Source: Syncephalis fuscata (taxonomy: Eukaryota; Zoopagomycota; Zoopagomycetes; Zoopagales; Piptocephalidaceae). From it: a stretch of 64,000 nucleotides of DNA. This document shows positions 12,871 through 25,447 of this stretch, piece by piece; positions within the stretch are counted from its first letter, which is position 1; every line of letters starts with the position of its first letter. The stretch covers positions 558,001 through 622,000 of the forward strand of contig JAHLTZ010000005.1 of assembly GCA_025786725.1 (NCBI GenBank), read 5' to 3'. The notes below the pieces were generated by a model. It was given only the letters and a program-made list of their open reading frames with translations, was not told the DNA's origin and searched no databases. The translations under genes were made by a program, and so were the position numbers.

Positions 12871-13021
12871 TAGTTATAAAGTGAATGAACGAACGAACGA
12901 ATGAATAAATAAATAAATAAATAAGCGAATAGCAAATCTTAACCAGTTATCATTCATAAATATAATTTATTCAGTTAATTAAATTAATATTTAAAAATAA
13001 AGCAAAAACGTAGACACTTTA

Positions 13022-16000
13022 CTATGATGATTCAACTGCTGCTCTTGCTGCTTGTTTTTGTCGTTCGCGTTCAGCCTTGCAATTACAGCGGTGCATAAGT
13101 ACATCCTGTTCACCAGCATCCCATTGATCAAGGAAAAGACCAGCTACTTTCTGCTTTGCCGTTTTCTCTTTTCCATCCTGGCTTTCAATTACTAATTCGC
13201 CATGGATATGGATGCCCATAGAGTATAAGCCATCCGAGTTCAGCGCACCTCTAAAGTATAAATAAACAGATGTTAATAGTGCTCACACTGTACAATACTC
13301 GATAACTTACTCAAATTTAAACAATGAACAGCCATAAGCTTGAACAGTTTTGGTGAATCGACATGTAGGGCTGATGTGTACCTTGTTTGGTTCAATGCGG
13401 TCATCAATCAATGGCACTAAAAGTCTATTAAACAGATCACGGGCCACATTCAAATCAAATCCACTATCTAGATACACGGCGCCTATTGAGGACTCGACAA
13501 TATCACCCATCACTTTAGGCGGGCTAAGTCCACGCCAATATTCACCGACGCCATTTAGTTCGGCGCGTCTAGCGTCTAGTGCTTTACCAAATTCACCAAT
13601 CTCTTTGGCTAATGGATCGGAAAAGTGGTCAAGATATTGTTGTAGGCCTAGTAGCTGGCAAATAGTACTAAGGAACTCATTGGACACCGTTGCATCTTTG
13701 ATTTCGGAAATACCACCTGGTTTAAGCTCGGGATAGCGATGATAGTACAGATCAACGACTAGATAATCAAGTACGGCATCACCAAGAAATTCAAGTCGTT
13801 GATAACATGGTGTAGTGGGTGCTTGAGCCGAAGCATGGGTAAATGCTTCAACTAGATAGGGTGGATGACTAAACGTGTATCCAAGTATACGCTGAATAGC
13901 GCCGATGTTAACTGACATACTTGTATCTGTTGGTGGTGTGAATGGTGGTGGTGGTGGAAATAAACGAATAAAATCAGACCATTTTTCAAGAGGACTAACA
14001 AGTGGGATGCCCATTTTAACTGCACATTGTAATGCGGCATCTGCACCGTAACTTTCTAGACATGACCCAAGAGATGCTTCTATCACATCAGCCAACATCT
14101 TTTGCGATAATCTATGCATATGTGCTACTCGGTGGCCAGTCAATTCTAGAACCACGTCATCATTATCACTATTGGTTTGTTGAATTGTATATACCGTCTC
14201 GTTAGATTGATCAGTCATTTCTTCATTGAATTGATCAGCCATTTCTTCGTTGGATTGATCGGCCATTTCTTCATCGGGTGCAACGTTCACATTAACAACG
14301 TTTGTATTTTCTGGTGGTGCAAAAACAAAACCAGCCGGTAACCAACTTTTACGACTAAATTTCTGAGTAATAATATACGAAAACATGTTACGTTCAACGG
14401 CTAGACGACATAATGATTCATTAGCAATCAGATATTGTCGTCGTTTATGCAATAGTCCTTCGTGATTCTCTGGATGCTTGATATACAGACTAGTACTGGT
14501 CATAATTTTTAAAATAGAATCACCTAACATTTCAAGTCGTTCGTAATTGTCTTTAGTGTCAATGGCTGGCGTACTAATGGCATGAACTAGATTCTCTAAT
14601 GTGGTGGATAAATTGAATCGTGCACCATATTCTACGGCCAATAGAGCCTTTTCCATTTGATAAAGAAATGATGGTAGTAACAAACCCATACGCAGTACAC
14701 TCGCTTTAAACGGTATCAATTGACATGTTTCTGGCAATAAATAGTCGTCTAATAATAGTGTCGTTGTTTGTTCATCCATTTCTTGTTGTTTAGCTGGTGT
14801 TGGTTCAATGTAGTTGAATTTTTTATAATTAATCAACTTTCCGTGTAATAATGGCTGGTTCTCGCGCTTAACCGAGTATTCACGTGTATTTAATAAGTGT
14901 TCTTTCATCGTTAATAGCGTAGATTGATTATTAGTGGGTAAAGGTGTTACTGGTGATAAATCCTGTCGTATTTCTGCAATCTCATAGTATTGAGAATACT
15001 TGGTAGCATCAATGATTGTCATTCCTGTCTTAATAGTATCTAATCGACTAATAAGCGGTACTGGCTGATTCTGTTGACTGGCCAAAGGACCGCATTCCTT
15101 TACTTGATTCCAATCAATAGAGCTTTCAAGATCAAGTTCAGTTGTGCTATTATTGATCGATTCAATCAACGGAAAAATAAGATAGCCGATTGATTCGTAT
15201 TTATATTTTTTACGAAGTACTTGACTGAATAAATTAGCCATAAACTCAGTAATCACCGTCGATAATTCACTTCAATATAATAGGGACGTGGCCATGGTAT
15301 AAGCCGCATAAGCGTAGGACCGTCTTCAAGATACAGCTTAATACCTTCAAGTCCATTTGGAAATGGCTGTCGAGTTGCAATACCCATTGGTCGATAGCTA
15401 TTGCTTAGTTGACTTGGCTCTAGTGTCAGCGTGTAAATGTACCACTGACTTGATTCATTCAACGGCTGAGCCAGCCATAATTCAGGCACTTTGCGTGGAA
15501 ATTCCTGAGTAGTGCCGCTAAGCCCGTCGCCTTCATTTATAACATTCGCCTCAAACTCCTTCAGATCATTTTCCGGCTGTTGCGGAGCATATGGTAGTAG
15601 TCGATCATCAAGTGCGCCAGCTTCACGCAACTGAATGGCCGCTCTTAAAGCTACAAGACGTTTTGCAAGTGATTTTGAACGAGCTACTTCACCATTAACG
15701 CAGCGTATATGAGCGTTGATGGGAAATATAATATTGCAAATAAAATTGGTTTGATCGACATTTTGCATTTCCCATACTGGTGCAAGTTTGCAATAGGCAT
15801 CTTGGGGCAATTGACCACAATAACGATAAATTGTTGGGATGGCCGAGGAAAGTGTAATACGAGCACCAGTAGATGGTTCAATATACTGGCCTTGTTCTAG
15901 TTCCTCAGCACTAATAGGCTGATCGTCTTCATCGGTAACATTGTTGTCAGCGCTGGTGGGTGAAATTGGCGGTCGTTGTTTACACCAAAGTTCTAGTTCA

Positions 16001-17775
16001 CACTCGTGCCTTCGAATCTGCTCTAGCAGCTTCATTTCTCCAGCATTGCCACGCTCTTGCATGATTATATAGGCTGATTGTGGATGTCTTGCACGTCCTC
16101 TTGATTGAATATATGCTCTTAATGTATCGAAATAGCTAAATCTACAACATAAACATAGTAAACAAATGACAGCTACTTTAGATAGTATTATCAATTTACC
16201 GAATAACAACATTACACGCCGGTATATCCAATCCTTCTTCGCCAACACTTGTTGTCACCAGCAAATTGGCATTGCCATTTCTAAAGTCTCCTACTGCCTG
16301 ATTACGCTCTTTATATGACATTTGATAATCGCCAGGCATTGATGAGCCACTTCCAATCATCGGACGGCATTGGATGATGTTACGCATACTTTCCAGTTTA
16401 TCCAGAAGGGCCACAATGATAAATGCATGTTTACGTCGATCGACAAATACAATGCCACGAAATGTGTTCCCAGGTAGCTGAGTAGCAAACTTCGACAATA
16501 TATTAAGCAATTTTAAGACTTTAGGCGATAGATGTGCCATATTAAAAAGTGGACTATCGAATTCGTGCTTACGGATAATATTAATGGCGTTTGTCACACA
16601 ACGACGAGTTTTATCTTCGGGCAGTTGATTGATATACTTAGCAAGTGCATCCTTATGTGGGAATCGTCGATCTATGGCTTTCAAAAAACTATGCCAGATG
16701 TAGTCTGAACACCACGGCCCAAGCTCTTTTAAAGCAACCTCTGCGTCTAGAAAATACGAGTGAAAATAATCATCATCACAAAAGCGTTTAAGTCGTTTAA
16801 GTAAAGGTGTTGTGTCAAAATCATCGGCCGGTTCGTATCGTATAATACATTCCCGTGGACGTTTAAGGTATTTGCGTAGTAAATTTTTGTTAATCGTTAC
16901 GATACGTGCATCTAAAGAAGCTTCTAATGCTCTAAAGGTAGCAATTATAATAAGTTATTATTATTATTATTATTATACTTTTTCAGTTATACTTACTCTG
17001 CACTAGCACCAACATGCTCCTTTGAATCTAGCGGAGAAGCAGTCATAGCAAATATCTTTGGACGTTTATGAATTGGCGCTGTCATATAAAACTCCTTCAT
17101 TATTTCATTGTATGGATGCCGTTCTTTATTGTGATGACACTCGTCAATAACAATCATGGCAATCTTTGGTGTATATAATTAATATATACTATTATAAATA
17201 TATATTATACACATTATATATTACTTGCTTACCTGATCAATTTGAAGAAAGCCATGAAGCAAAGCATTTCGTAGAATTTGTGCCGTCATAACCATTACAT
17301 CGTTTTTGGCCAGTTCACCTTGCCACACATCTGCATCCCATAAATCTGTACCCATTCCGCCATGATACTCTCCCACTGAATAGGGCGTATTTTGCTGCAT
17401 AAATAGCGCTTGTTGATGAACCAAGCTTACATGATTTACTATAAACATAATAACACGACGAAGTGTCGTTTGTAACTGATTCTGTTCATCGCCATTATCA
17501 GTAACTGAAACAGATATTGGAACTTCTGCAGTCTTTACTGTTGCTTCCACTACTTCTTGTTCGTTTGATGGTGCAATATTGGAGTATTCCTTGCTTAGTA
17601 CATATTTAATAAGCATGGCCGATATAAGTGTTTTGCCGGCACCTGTCTCAAGCACAGCAATAATATTGCTCTTTTTTGCATGCTCAAACATCTCAATTTG
17701 ATAGTCGCGCGGCTCTAGCACAGCAATTGCTGCCAGTGCCTCCACATTCAGACCATTGGTCGTAGCCTCAGGCAT
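13022..17775 (-). CDS. DCL1: Dicer-like ribonuclease III
   Basis: Cuts double-stranded RNA into small RNAs for RNA interference. The domain order is complete. It has a DExD/H helicase ('VLETGAGKTLIS' P-loop, 'MIVIDECHHNK', 'KIFAMTASPLDS') and helicase C ('VTTSVGEEGLDIPACN', 'YIQSRGRARHPQSAYI'). Next come a Dicer dimerisation region and a PAZ-like region ('YSVKRENQPLLHGKLINY'). RNase IIIa ('YERLEMLGDSILKIMTS', 'LADVIEASLG'), RNase IIIb ('YQRLEFLGDAVLDYLVV', 'GDIVESSIGAVYLDSGFD') and a C-terminal dsRNA-binding-like tail follow. There are six exons: 17233-17775, 16997-17163, 16200-16931, 15257-16141, 13311-15224 and 13022-13250, giving exactly 1490 codons. Joining exons 4 and 5 needs a 32-nt intron (15225-15256, donor GTGATT, acceptor TTCAG). 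The RNase IIIa domain carries an acidic insert with three copies of an EEMADQ-type repeat. Confidence 0.93.
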
Positions 17776-18345
17776 TTTGTTGATAGGTACTATAAATGAA
17801 TAGATGCCCAATAAGATTCGTACAGATGCACCAAAATATCAAAATATATAGTAATATGGTATGGTTAAACAGATACAAAAAGTGAGTAAAGATAAAAAGA
17901 CTAAGGAGAGTGGACTAGTGGGAAATATGTAAGCGCAAAAAAAGAGTCAACTCATATGGCTATTTATAGAGATAGATTCAGTATGTAGCACAGTCTATAT
18001 AGTGATATATAGTTATGCTATAATATACGCTAATTAAATTTGGTAATATATAAATTTTATTGTTTACTTGAATTTGTATCCAGTATAATAATTATGATAC
18101 TTAAATGAAATGAAATGCTATGTTTTTTATAAAGAACAAATTTAATTAGTATAATTTGTATACTATTGTTGTTGTAGCATTGTTATAACAATAAAATCAA
18201 GTAATTTACCAACTAAATTAGTCAGTCATTAATCGCTTAAAGCACAATACACTACAACATAATGTTTGAACAAAAGTTTTAATTATTTAATAAAATCAAA
18301 TATAATGATGCTATAAAGTGTTATTCACTATGTACAAAAAATAAC
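17776..18345. other. Intergenic spacer
   Basis: AT-rich spacer between the Dicer 5' end and the 3' end of the next minus-strand gene. Nothing recognisable was found. Confidence 0.6.
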
Positions 18346-20779
18346 TTATTGCATATTTGCCGATATGGCATTTGCCAGACTATCAGCCTGCATACCCACA
18401 GCGGCAACAGAGGCTAGTTCTGCCGCCGCCATGCTAGATGATAGTTCACTGGATATACACGTTACGGAAGGTAGACGAAAATTCGATAATGATTGCTGTA
18501 CATCCTAATTGTTTGATTAGACAGGACTCATTCCATATACATCTGACTAGTGTAACTTACTACAGGTAAATCAACAGTATCTAAACGGGCTACTTCGATA
18601 TAAAAAGTCTTTTCCAACTTGTACACTGTAGGGCCGTGATAATAGGTGGCCATCACAGTTATGTCACAGCTCTGTGCTGTCTCTGTAGGTATACCCGTTA
18701 ACTGGTTACATTCCCAGTGTAGCCAGTCGGGCAGCCAAGGGGAATGAAACACTGCTTTAGGTGCTATATAAATACAAATCAATAGTTAATTAAATATACA
18801 TAAATGTAAACGTCAATCTGTATTACATTGCATTTGTGGATCCCATATTCGTGGGGTATATGTGTATCGTAGACCAACATACGCTTCTCTGGGTGGATTG
18901 CCCGTAATACGACGTGGAAATTCACGAAATAGCCATCCACCTGACGGTAATTTCTTTGCTTCGATATTCCATACGTGGTTGCCTTTTGACTTTGATTTCC
19001 TTCCTTCTTCATTAAACCGACTAATACATCTATTCATTTCATTAGTATACCTTTCTATAATTACTAATAGTTTATTGACTTACTTTTGTCGCCATAAATA
19101 CTGCTTTACTTTACGGGTCGGTAGAATCACTTGGTCATAACCATGTCGCACTAATGCCTCCATAAATGCATTGCTAAATGCTTGAATTCGAAACTTGAAC
19201 GGTCTAAAGTCGCTTGATTGCTCCATTTTATGCATTTTCTTTGCCATAAGTGTTTGATGTCTAATATACAACCTAATGATTAGTATCTATTTAATAACCA
19301 ATAGTATAACGTACATTGGATCTCCTCTTTCATCAGTAGCATTTACTAGATAGCATAGAATAAGTACAGTATAATCGTTGATGAAGCTACCTACAATCGG
19401 AACAAAGACCTTGTAAAAAGTCATAAAACACTCTATCCATTTGTGCCACTAATTGAGGATCCAATTCAGAATTATCATTATTGCCGGCTGATCCAGGCGT
19501 AGATGCAGTTGTTGTAGTCACTGAAGTATCAGAAGCAGCCGGTGCATTAATAGGTAGTAATCCTGCATTAGATAATGACTGTGTAGGGGATGGCAATATA
19601 AGACCATTTTCTATAAGTGTCGCTTCCTAATTAACATAATTGCAATAATTCGTGTTATATATTATAATGAATTAACCTATTAACCTATTAACAACTTACA
19701 GCTGCATTGGTAGTAGTATGTACTGAGAATAAACCATTTGAGAAATTACCAGTATGAATAGATGAAGTAATTGGATGTTGTGGTTGATAATGGTGCTGTT
19801 CTGCCAATCGATGTGGTGTATTTATACTTTTATTAGTGGGTTCAGCCACCGTTTTACGGAATTTACCAAATGACTCTTGTTTTAATGCAGACCTCTAATA
19901 TTCGTATTTATATTTAATTGAAGGAATATATATTCAATTACTATTAATTACCTTATTATTCGGTTTGGTAAGTGAAGGAACCACTTCTTCAGCCAATGAA
20001 TGAATAGAAGATGCCAGAATACCATGATGTGAATTAACACTTAATAACGGCGAAGAAGGCTGTAATGAAGGTGGTGTATGAAGTGTGGCTCCACCATTTG
20101 TATTATTGTGTATACGATTAATGGCATGTGAGCCATTGGTATTATTAGCTGCAGTTGATACAACAGGTGTCGTCGCTGTAGGTGACAATAATGGACGCAT
20201 AATTGTATGAGCTGTGGATGCACTAGTTGCTGTCATGGTGGTTGCCGTAGTTGTGGTGGCTGAATGATAAGATAACATAGGAGATGCCCGTATTACCGGT
20301 GAAATACCATTTGCATGTCCATGATGGTGTCCCGTAGTCACTACTGCATCATGTCCATTTAATGCTGTTGGCTGTACACCCACTGTTGATGGTGATGACG
20401 ATGGCTGTGACTGTGCTGATGGTGGTATACGTTGATGATGAGATGAGTGTATTGCTATATTAGATGTTGATGATGAAGTGGATGACAGTTGAGATGATGA
20501 TAGCTATATCGTGTGTATATTAATTACACACACACACATATATATATTATTATTATTATTATCAAACACTTACCAGTGCTGCGTATTTGGTCTTGAAATC
20601 ATCCAATACTTCAATAGTCTTTACAATTTCATGTAGCCGATGAAAGGCTTCCGTTTCAGCACCCCGTTCAAACTGATCCTTCGCCTCTTGTGCATTAAGA
20701 ATAACACTAAGGCATTCATTAAGTAGTTGGTCATAGACTATTGCATGACTTACCTTTCAAATAGTTGTGTTAACTTCAT
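18346..20779 (-). CDS. Conserved fungal protein of unknown function with Ig-like C-terminal segment
   Basis: I recognise the type but know of no established function. The short N-terminal exon (MKLTQLFE) joins through a 47-nt intron to an acidic helical segment ('NAQEAKDQFERGAETEAF', 'IVKTIEVLDDFKTKYAAL'). A long Ser/Thr/His-rich low-complexity region follows. The conserved core is 'FRPFKFRIQAFSNAFMEALV', 'QYLWRQK', 'ISRFNEEGRKSKSKGNHVWN', 'GGWLFREFPRRITGNPP' and 'YTPRIWDPQMQ'. The C-terminal part ('LPDWLHWECNQLTGIPTE' then 'DITVMATYYHG') has the LP..L.w...L.G.P pattern of putative Ig-like folds. The YLW...ISRFNE block resembles a winged-helix-like nuclear regulator, but that is inference. 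It has eight or more exons. Confidence 0.8.
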
Positions 20780-21221
20780 AGTAGACCGCTGTATTCAATA
20801 TAAATCCAGGGTGAATATACACGTAAGTGAAAACAGGGTTCGTGAACACTGTTTACAAGTACTATATATACTTTAAGTAAGATAGAGAATATCAACGAAA
20901 ACAGGGAGGGTGAAAAAGGTGGCGTGCAATACAATATGACCATGAGGCAAAGAAATAGAGGCACAGGTGTGCGTGTGTGTATATTTCTCTCTATTGATTA
21001 AGGAGAGTGAAGGAAATGGATATGGCCATACACGTGGTCTATCCTGTGAATTAAGGGGATTGGTCAAGTAGATAGTTGTAATTGATTGGTAGGCGGTGTT
21101 TAAATAATAATGGTTAAAAATGATTGGTATAAACTGGGGGATTAGTAAATATATCCACATACACACACACAGTATAAGTAATTATTATTAAACCATACAA
21201 AATGATTATATTAAGTAATTT

Positions 21222-21730
21222 GACATAACAAACTTTTACTCATTCTGACTCACTTATTGGTCAGTCATTTCAAGTGTAAATAAAGAGAAGAGAAAGGTGT
21301 GACATAGATTGTATGGTATGTGATTAATAGATTGTTTTCATAAAAAGTGAAGCAAAGTGATCAAGTAGTATGAATAAGTATTTAATGTTATTTTGTACTA
21401 ACAGTTGTTTTTAATAGTGTTCATACAATTAAACTAACATTCGTTTTGGTAAATATTTACAGTAACAATAATAGTATGGGTTAACATTTTACTAATAATG
21501 CTATCAAGTGTGAAGAAATGAAAGAAAAGTGTGATGACGTAGACTGTAAACTGTAAAGACGGTCAGTCAATATTTATTAAGACGTGAATTAGTTTATTAA
21601 CAAGCAATGTAAAATAATAAAAACTATTTGGTCCACAAAACACTCATCAACATAAACACATTTTAGTATAATAATAAGTATATTAAAATAATCAAATATA
21701 ATATAATAAAAGCTAGTTCATTACAAATAG
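21222..21730. repeat. Right arm of ~0.5 kb inverted repeat
   Basis: Reverse-complement partner of 11170-11692, 9.5 kb away. It too lies between divergently transcribed genes, whose starts are at 20779 (minus) and 22341 (plus). It is flanked by a short direct repeat: 'ggggattggtcaagtagata' near 21056 and 'ggggattggccaagtagata' near 22128, each followed by 'attgattggt'. Confidence 0.9.
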
Positions 21731-22184
21731 TTATTATTATAAAACATTTTCATTAATGAAATGGTTTGTATAGTAGTAAAAAGAAAGAATGACAATAAAG
21801 AACTATTAGTAGTATAGAATATATTTATAACGCAACAATTATGACGTCTAAATAGGCTAAGAATACTATATTACTTTGACATTCAGAATAAAGATATATT
21901 TGTAAATATAAACACGTTGAATAATTTATTTACTCTTTATTGCTTCAAAGAAATAATACGCTACAAGATAGACAAAAACATCACTATGCTACAGTATAGT
22001 TATTAATACTATATTTCTGTATCAAACAAAACATTCCAAACAAAAGACTATTTTTCCTAACTTTTTTTGGTGTTTTGGGGGTATTTTTCTTTTCACATAA
22101 AATACCACATTGTGGATAGATAATCAAGGGGATTGGCCAAGTAGATAATAGTTAATTGATTGGTATAAACTGGGGCCATTTAAT

Positions 22185-22209
22185 AGACACACACACACAC
22201 ACACACACC
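22185..22209. repeat. CA dinucleotide microsatellite
   Basis: A run of about a dozen 'ac' units lies about 130 bp upstream of the gene starting at 22341. A shorter run of the same type occurs near 21160. Confidence 0.9.
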
Positions 22210-22340
22210 AAAGTGGCGAGTTATTGTTATTATTACTAGCACACAGTACTACTATTGATACTTACTTGTTAACACATCTCCCAATTAGTACATCATCTTT
22301 GCATTGCTATTATATAGTAGTAGTAGTAATAGTAGTTGAG

Positions 22341-23754
22341 ATGGCTGCAGAACGGAGTAATAGCGCTAAATATAGTAAACGAAGTAGTGGCACAAATACT
22401 GATGGCACTTTGGCCGGTACACTATCAACTAGCTACAGTGGTGGCAATACTTTGAGTACAACACTGCGCAGTGGTAGTTTATATGGTGATGTAGGAGGGA
22501 TTCCATTTGGTGAACGGAATCCTAGTAGTACTAGTTTAAATACCAAGGCTCAACAAGCTGCAACCAGTCTACCGCCTATTAGTATATTTAGTGGCAATAC
22601 AAGTAGTAGTAGTAGTAGTGGAGGAGGTGGGAGCAGTACAGGTCAACCAGCTACACCTCGTTCTACACACTATGAACTACTACGAGAATTGGTTCATAAG
22701 CGTATTGCTACCTTTATTTACTTTAAGCGCTTATATGAAGGGCGTTCCTTCTATCTTAATACAATTACTATTACACCAGAACTATTACTGGCTAGTAATC
22801 AACATGCCAATGATGATATCACTCCTAGTAAACGGTATTAATTGATAGTAGACAAATAGTAATTATAACTGACCAATACCGTTTATTCTATTACTAAATA
22901 TTAGGGCGTATATGTTTTATATACTAGGCATAAGTATGGGTCCATTATTGGATCTAACTAATTCAACCTATTATGCTAAAGCATTACATACATTGGCTCA
23001 AGAATACGATACATTTGCCACTGAAGTGGCTAAATCAAAACGAGGTGTAAGTTGATTAGTTATTATTAACAATATAATATAATATAATATAATATAATAT
23101 TAGAGAATGAATTTACGCAAGATTAGAATGCCGGGTGATAATAGCAATCATAACAGTAATAACAATAATACACATTTAACACCAAATGGATCCAATAGTA
23201 TTTATACGAATAGTCAAAATAATCCATCAAATGCCACTATTGGTGGGCATTCTAACAATAATACAAACAATAGTCGTTTTGATTTAACCGATTTGGATAC
23301 AACAGAATATACACGACTTGAACTACATTCAGTAGTAAGTGACATTACAATAATATATCATTAAATTACCAATAACTAGCAATTAATATTATTATTATAT
23401 AGCCATTTGAATTGGACTATTCACAAACATTGTATTCATTGTGCGATATTATGGCGGAGGTTTATGGTAAACTACTGGATGCTTCATGTGATCAAGCATT
23501 TTGGGATCTTGTACTTAAACTTGATGCTAGACTAAAGGTAGGTTATGGTGTTTATTACAACTATAAATGGAATATAGCTAACTATTCTGTAGAAAGTCAT
23601 CATTCATCTATCTAAGATATTTGATAGTGTTGCTCGACATGCTGTTAAGGAAGAATTTGCTGCTATTGATCCACTACTCGCCAATGTAGGCAGTATTATT
23701 AGCATCGATGAACCAACGGGCAGCAATGATGCCAGTAGCATCTACAGCTTGTAA
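22341..23754 (+). CDS. Conserved fungal protein of unknown function
   Basis: Not assigned to a named family. A Ser/Gly/Thr-rich N-terminus of about 110 residues precedes a conserved helical region: 'HYELLRELVHKRIATFIYFK', 'YEGRSFYLNTI', 'MFYILGISMGPLLDL', 'ALHTLAQEYDTFATEV'. After an Asn-rich exon come 'EYTRLELHSV', 'PFELDYSQTLYSLCDIMAEV', 'KLDARLK' and 'RHAVKEEFAAIDPLLANVGS'. The conserved parts look like a cytosolic all-helical protein with no membrane segment or signal peptide. There are five exons with four short introns. The start at 22341 is the ATG just before the Ser-rich stretch; an upstream in-frame ATG at 22224 would add a hydrophobic leader and is less likely. Confidence 0.8.
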
Positions 23755-23838
23755 TCATAAATTAACACAACACAATGTATTCATAGATGGATTAATAATA
23801 AGAACTAATAAAATTAATTGATTAATTAAAATAGTTGT

Positions 23839-25236
23839 TTATTTAGATGAGGGTGAAGTGGTAGATTTATGGCGTTTTACTAATCCTTGTAGATTATTAA
23901 CAGTATTGGATGAAGATGGCGTACGTCGCTTTACTAATCCTTGCAAGTTATTGATTGTAGGTGTTGTTGTTGCCTCTGTTTTAGTTGTTGTACTTTCTGT
24001 CGATGACTGTTTGTCATTCACGGTGGCTGGAACAGTATGTAAATTAAAGGTATATTTAACACAAATGGCCTTTAATTGAGCAGTAGATTTAATAGCTGTT
24101 TCTTTGGTGGAAAAGTCTGCTTGGTGCATTAACCAGTTCATTATCTTATCATAGATAGAACTGTTGGCGACTAGATCTTCTTGTTCTTTACTAGAAGCAT
24201 ACAATTCGTCTATTTGACTATTCAGATCGGTGTTGACAGGTAGCCAGTCTAAAGTAAATATACCCGCTAACTTACCAGCACCACACTCTTCACCCAATGA
24301 TAATAAAGCGAGAAACGCCTCAACATTGAGTCCAGTGGATGCTTTACTTTGCAGCATTCTACCAATAGGATCGTCAGGAAAGGCGGGAAATACAGTGTGA
24401 GCCAATGCATCTCGCATGTATGGCACACCATATTGCCAGTGAGTAACTGATTGAGCATCACGGGCCCAACTGCCTAATTCACTTGGCTCATAGCCAGGTA
24501 CTAACCAGTACTTTTGAACATTATCTTTACTATTAGACTGATTCGATTGTTTAGTCATAGAATGGCCAATAAAGCGATCGAATGTACGTAACCACCAACG
24601 CAGTAAACCACGATCACTTAACGGTTGTTTCACATCATTGGTGGCTGAATTGACAAATAAATATTGTGGTTGAACTCGAGCAAATGTATGAATGTTTATC
24701 TTTGTGTTCAATCGATGTCCTAGCATCTGTGCATAGTCAAGTAGACCAAGTACTAATGCAGTGGTTATTGAAGGCTTACCAGCCATCTTTGTTGCTAGAT
24801 GACCATAACCAGTAGTATCTATCTTTTCTATATAAAAAGATATTTCTTTAGATGGTTCCTTAGTAGTCGTGTCTTTATCTGCCACTGGACATGCATGTCG
24901 GTATTCATAAACAGTGATACCGGCAACTAGAATACTATTTGATTCTTTTGATGTTGATATTGCGGTAACATTGGTAGATTCAAGGGTTGTTTGGCCACTC
25001 AACTTATTTTTTACGGTTTCTGATACTGGCTTATCTACCGCTGTGTCTAAATGAGATGGGACCGCTGCTAATAGAGCCCATGTACGACGACGTGTATTTT
25101 TGTCGCGTTGCTGCCATAGACTAGCGTCTACCCACCGACTATTAACGCAACATACCTCTATTGGACATGATGAGCTGCATTCAGTAATGCGTTGAACGAC
25201 ACAATCTGTCATTGAACACGGTATTTTACTATCCAT
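23839..25236 (-). CDS. RTT109: Histone acetyltransferase Rtt109 (H3K56)
   Basis: Acetylates newly made histone H3, chiefly on K56, before replication-coupled nucleosome assembly. It is a single uninterrupted exon of 465 aa. Diagnostic segments are 'ISFYIEKIDTTGYGH', 'ITTALVLGLLDYAQMLGHRL', 'TFARVQPQYLFVNSA', 'SDRGLLRWWLRTFDRF' and 'FPAFPDDPIGRML', the KAT11 core. The C-terminal tail carries two copies of an NLQGLVKR repeat. Its start is only 211 bp from the start of the CAF-1 large-subunit gene, which acts directly downstream in the same pathway. Family identification is firm from the FARVQPQYLF and LLRWW blocks. Confidence 0.92.
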   Translation of the reverse strand: MDSKIPCSMTDCVVQRITECSSSCPIEVCCVNSRWVDASLWQQRDKNTRRRTWALLAAVPSHLDTAVDKPVSETVKNKLSGQTTLESTNVTAISTSKESNSILVAGITVYEYRHACPVADKDTTTKEPSKEISFYIEKIDTTGYGHLATKMAGKPSITTALVLGLLDYAQMLGHRLNTKINIHTFARVQPQYLFVNSATNDVKQPLSDRGLLRWWLRTFDRFIGHSMTKQSNQSNSKDNVQKYWLVPGYEPSELGSWARDAQSVTHWQYGVPYMRDALAHTVFPAFPDDPIGRMLQSKASTGLNVEAFLALLSLGEECGAGKLAGIFTLDWLPVNTDLNSQIDELYASSKEQEDLVANSSIYDKIMNWLMHQADFSTKETAIKSTAQLKAICVKYTFNLHTVPATVNDKQSSTESTTTKTEATTTPTINNLQGLVKRRTPSSSNTVNNLQGLVKRHKSTTSPSSK

Positions 25237-25447
25237 TGATATAGAGGATATGGCTATTACTATTACTACTATGGGCCAGAAATAAAAAGTAAAAGGTGAC
25301 GCGCAGTTTAATATTTTCGACTCTTTTTTTCATTATTATTTTAACTGATTGTGTGATACTTGTAGCATCACGAGGAATTATCTTTATCTACACGTTGAGT
25401 CAACCCATTGATAGGACAGGTGGACTGTAAACGGGATTAACTATAGT
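25237..25447. promoter_or_regulatory. Bidirectional promoter of RTT109 and CAF-1 large subunit
   Basis: A 211-bp spacer separates the two start codons. It contains 'gacgcgc' at 25298-25304, which includes the ACGCG core bound by MBF-type G1/S regulators in other fungi. Co-regulation at S phase is inference. Confidence 0.5.
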
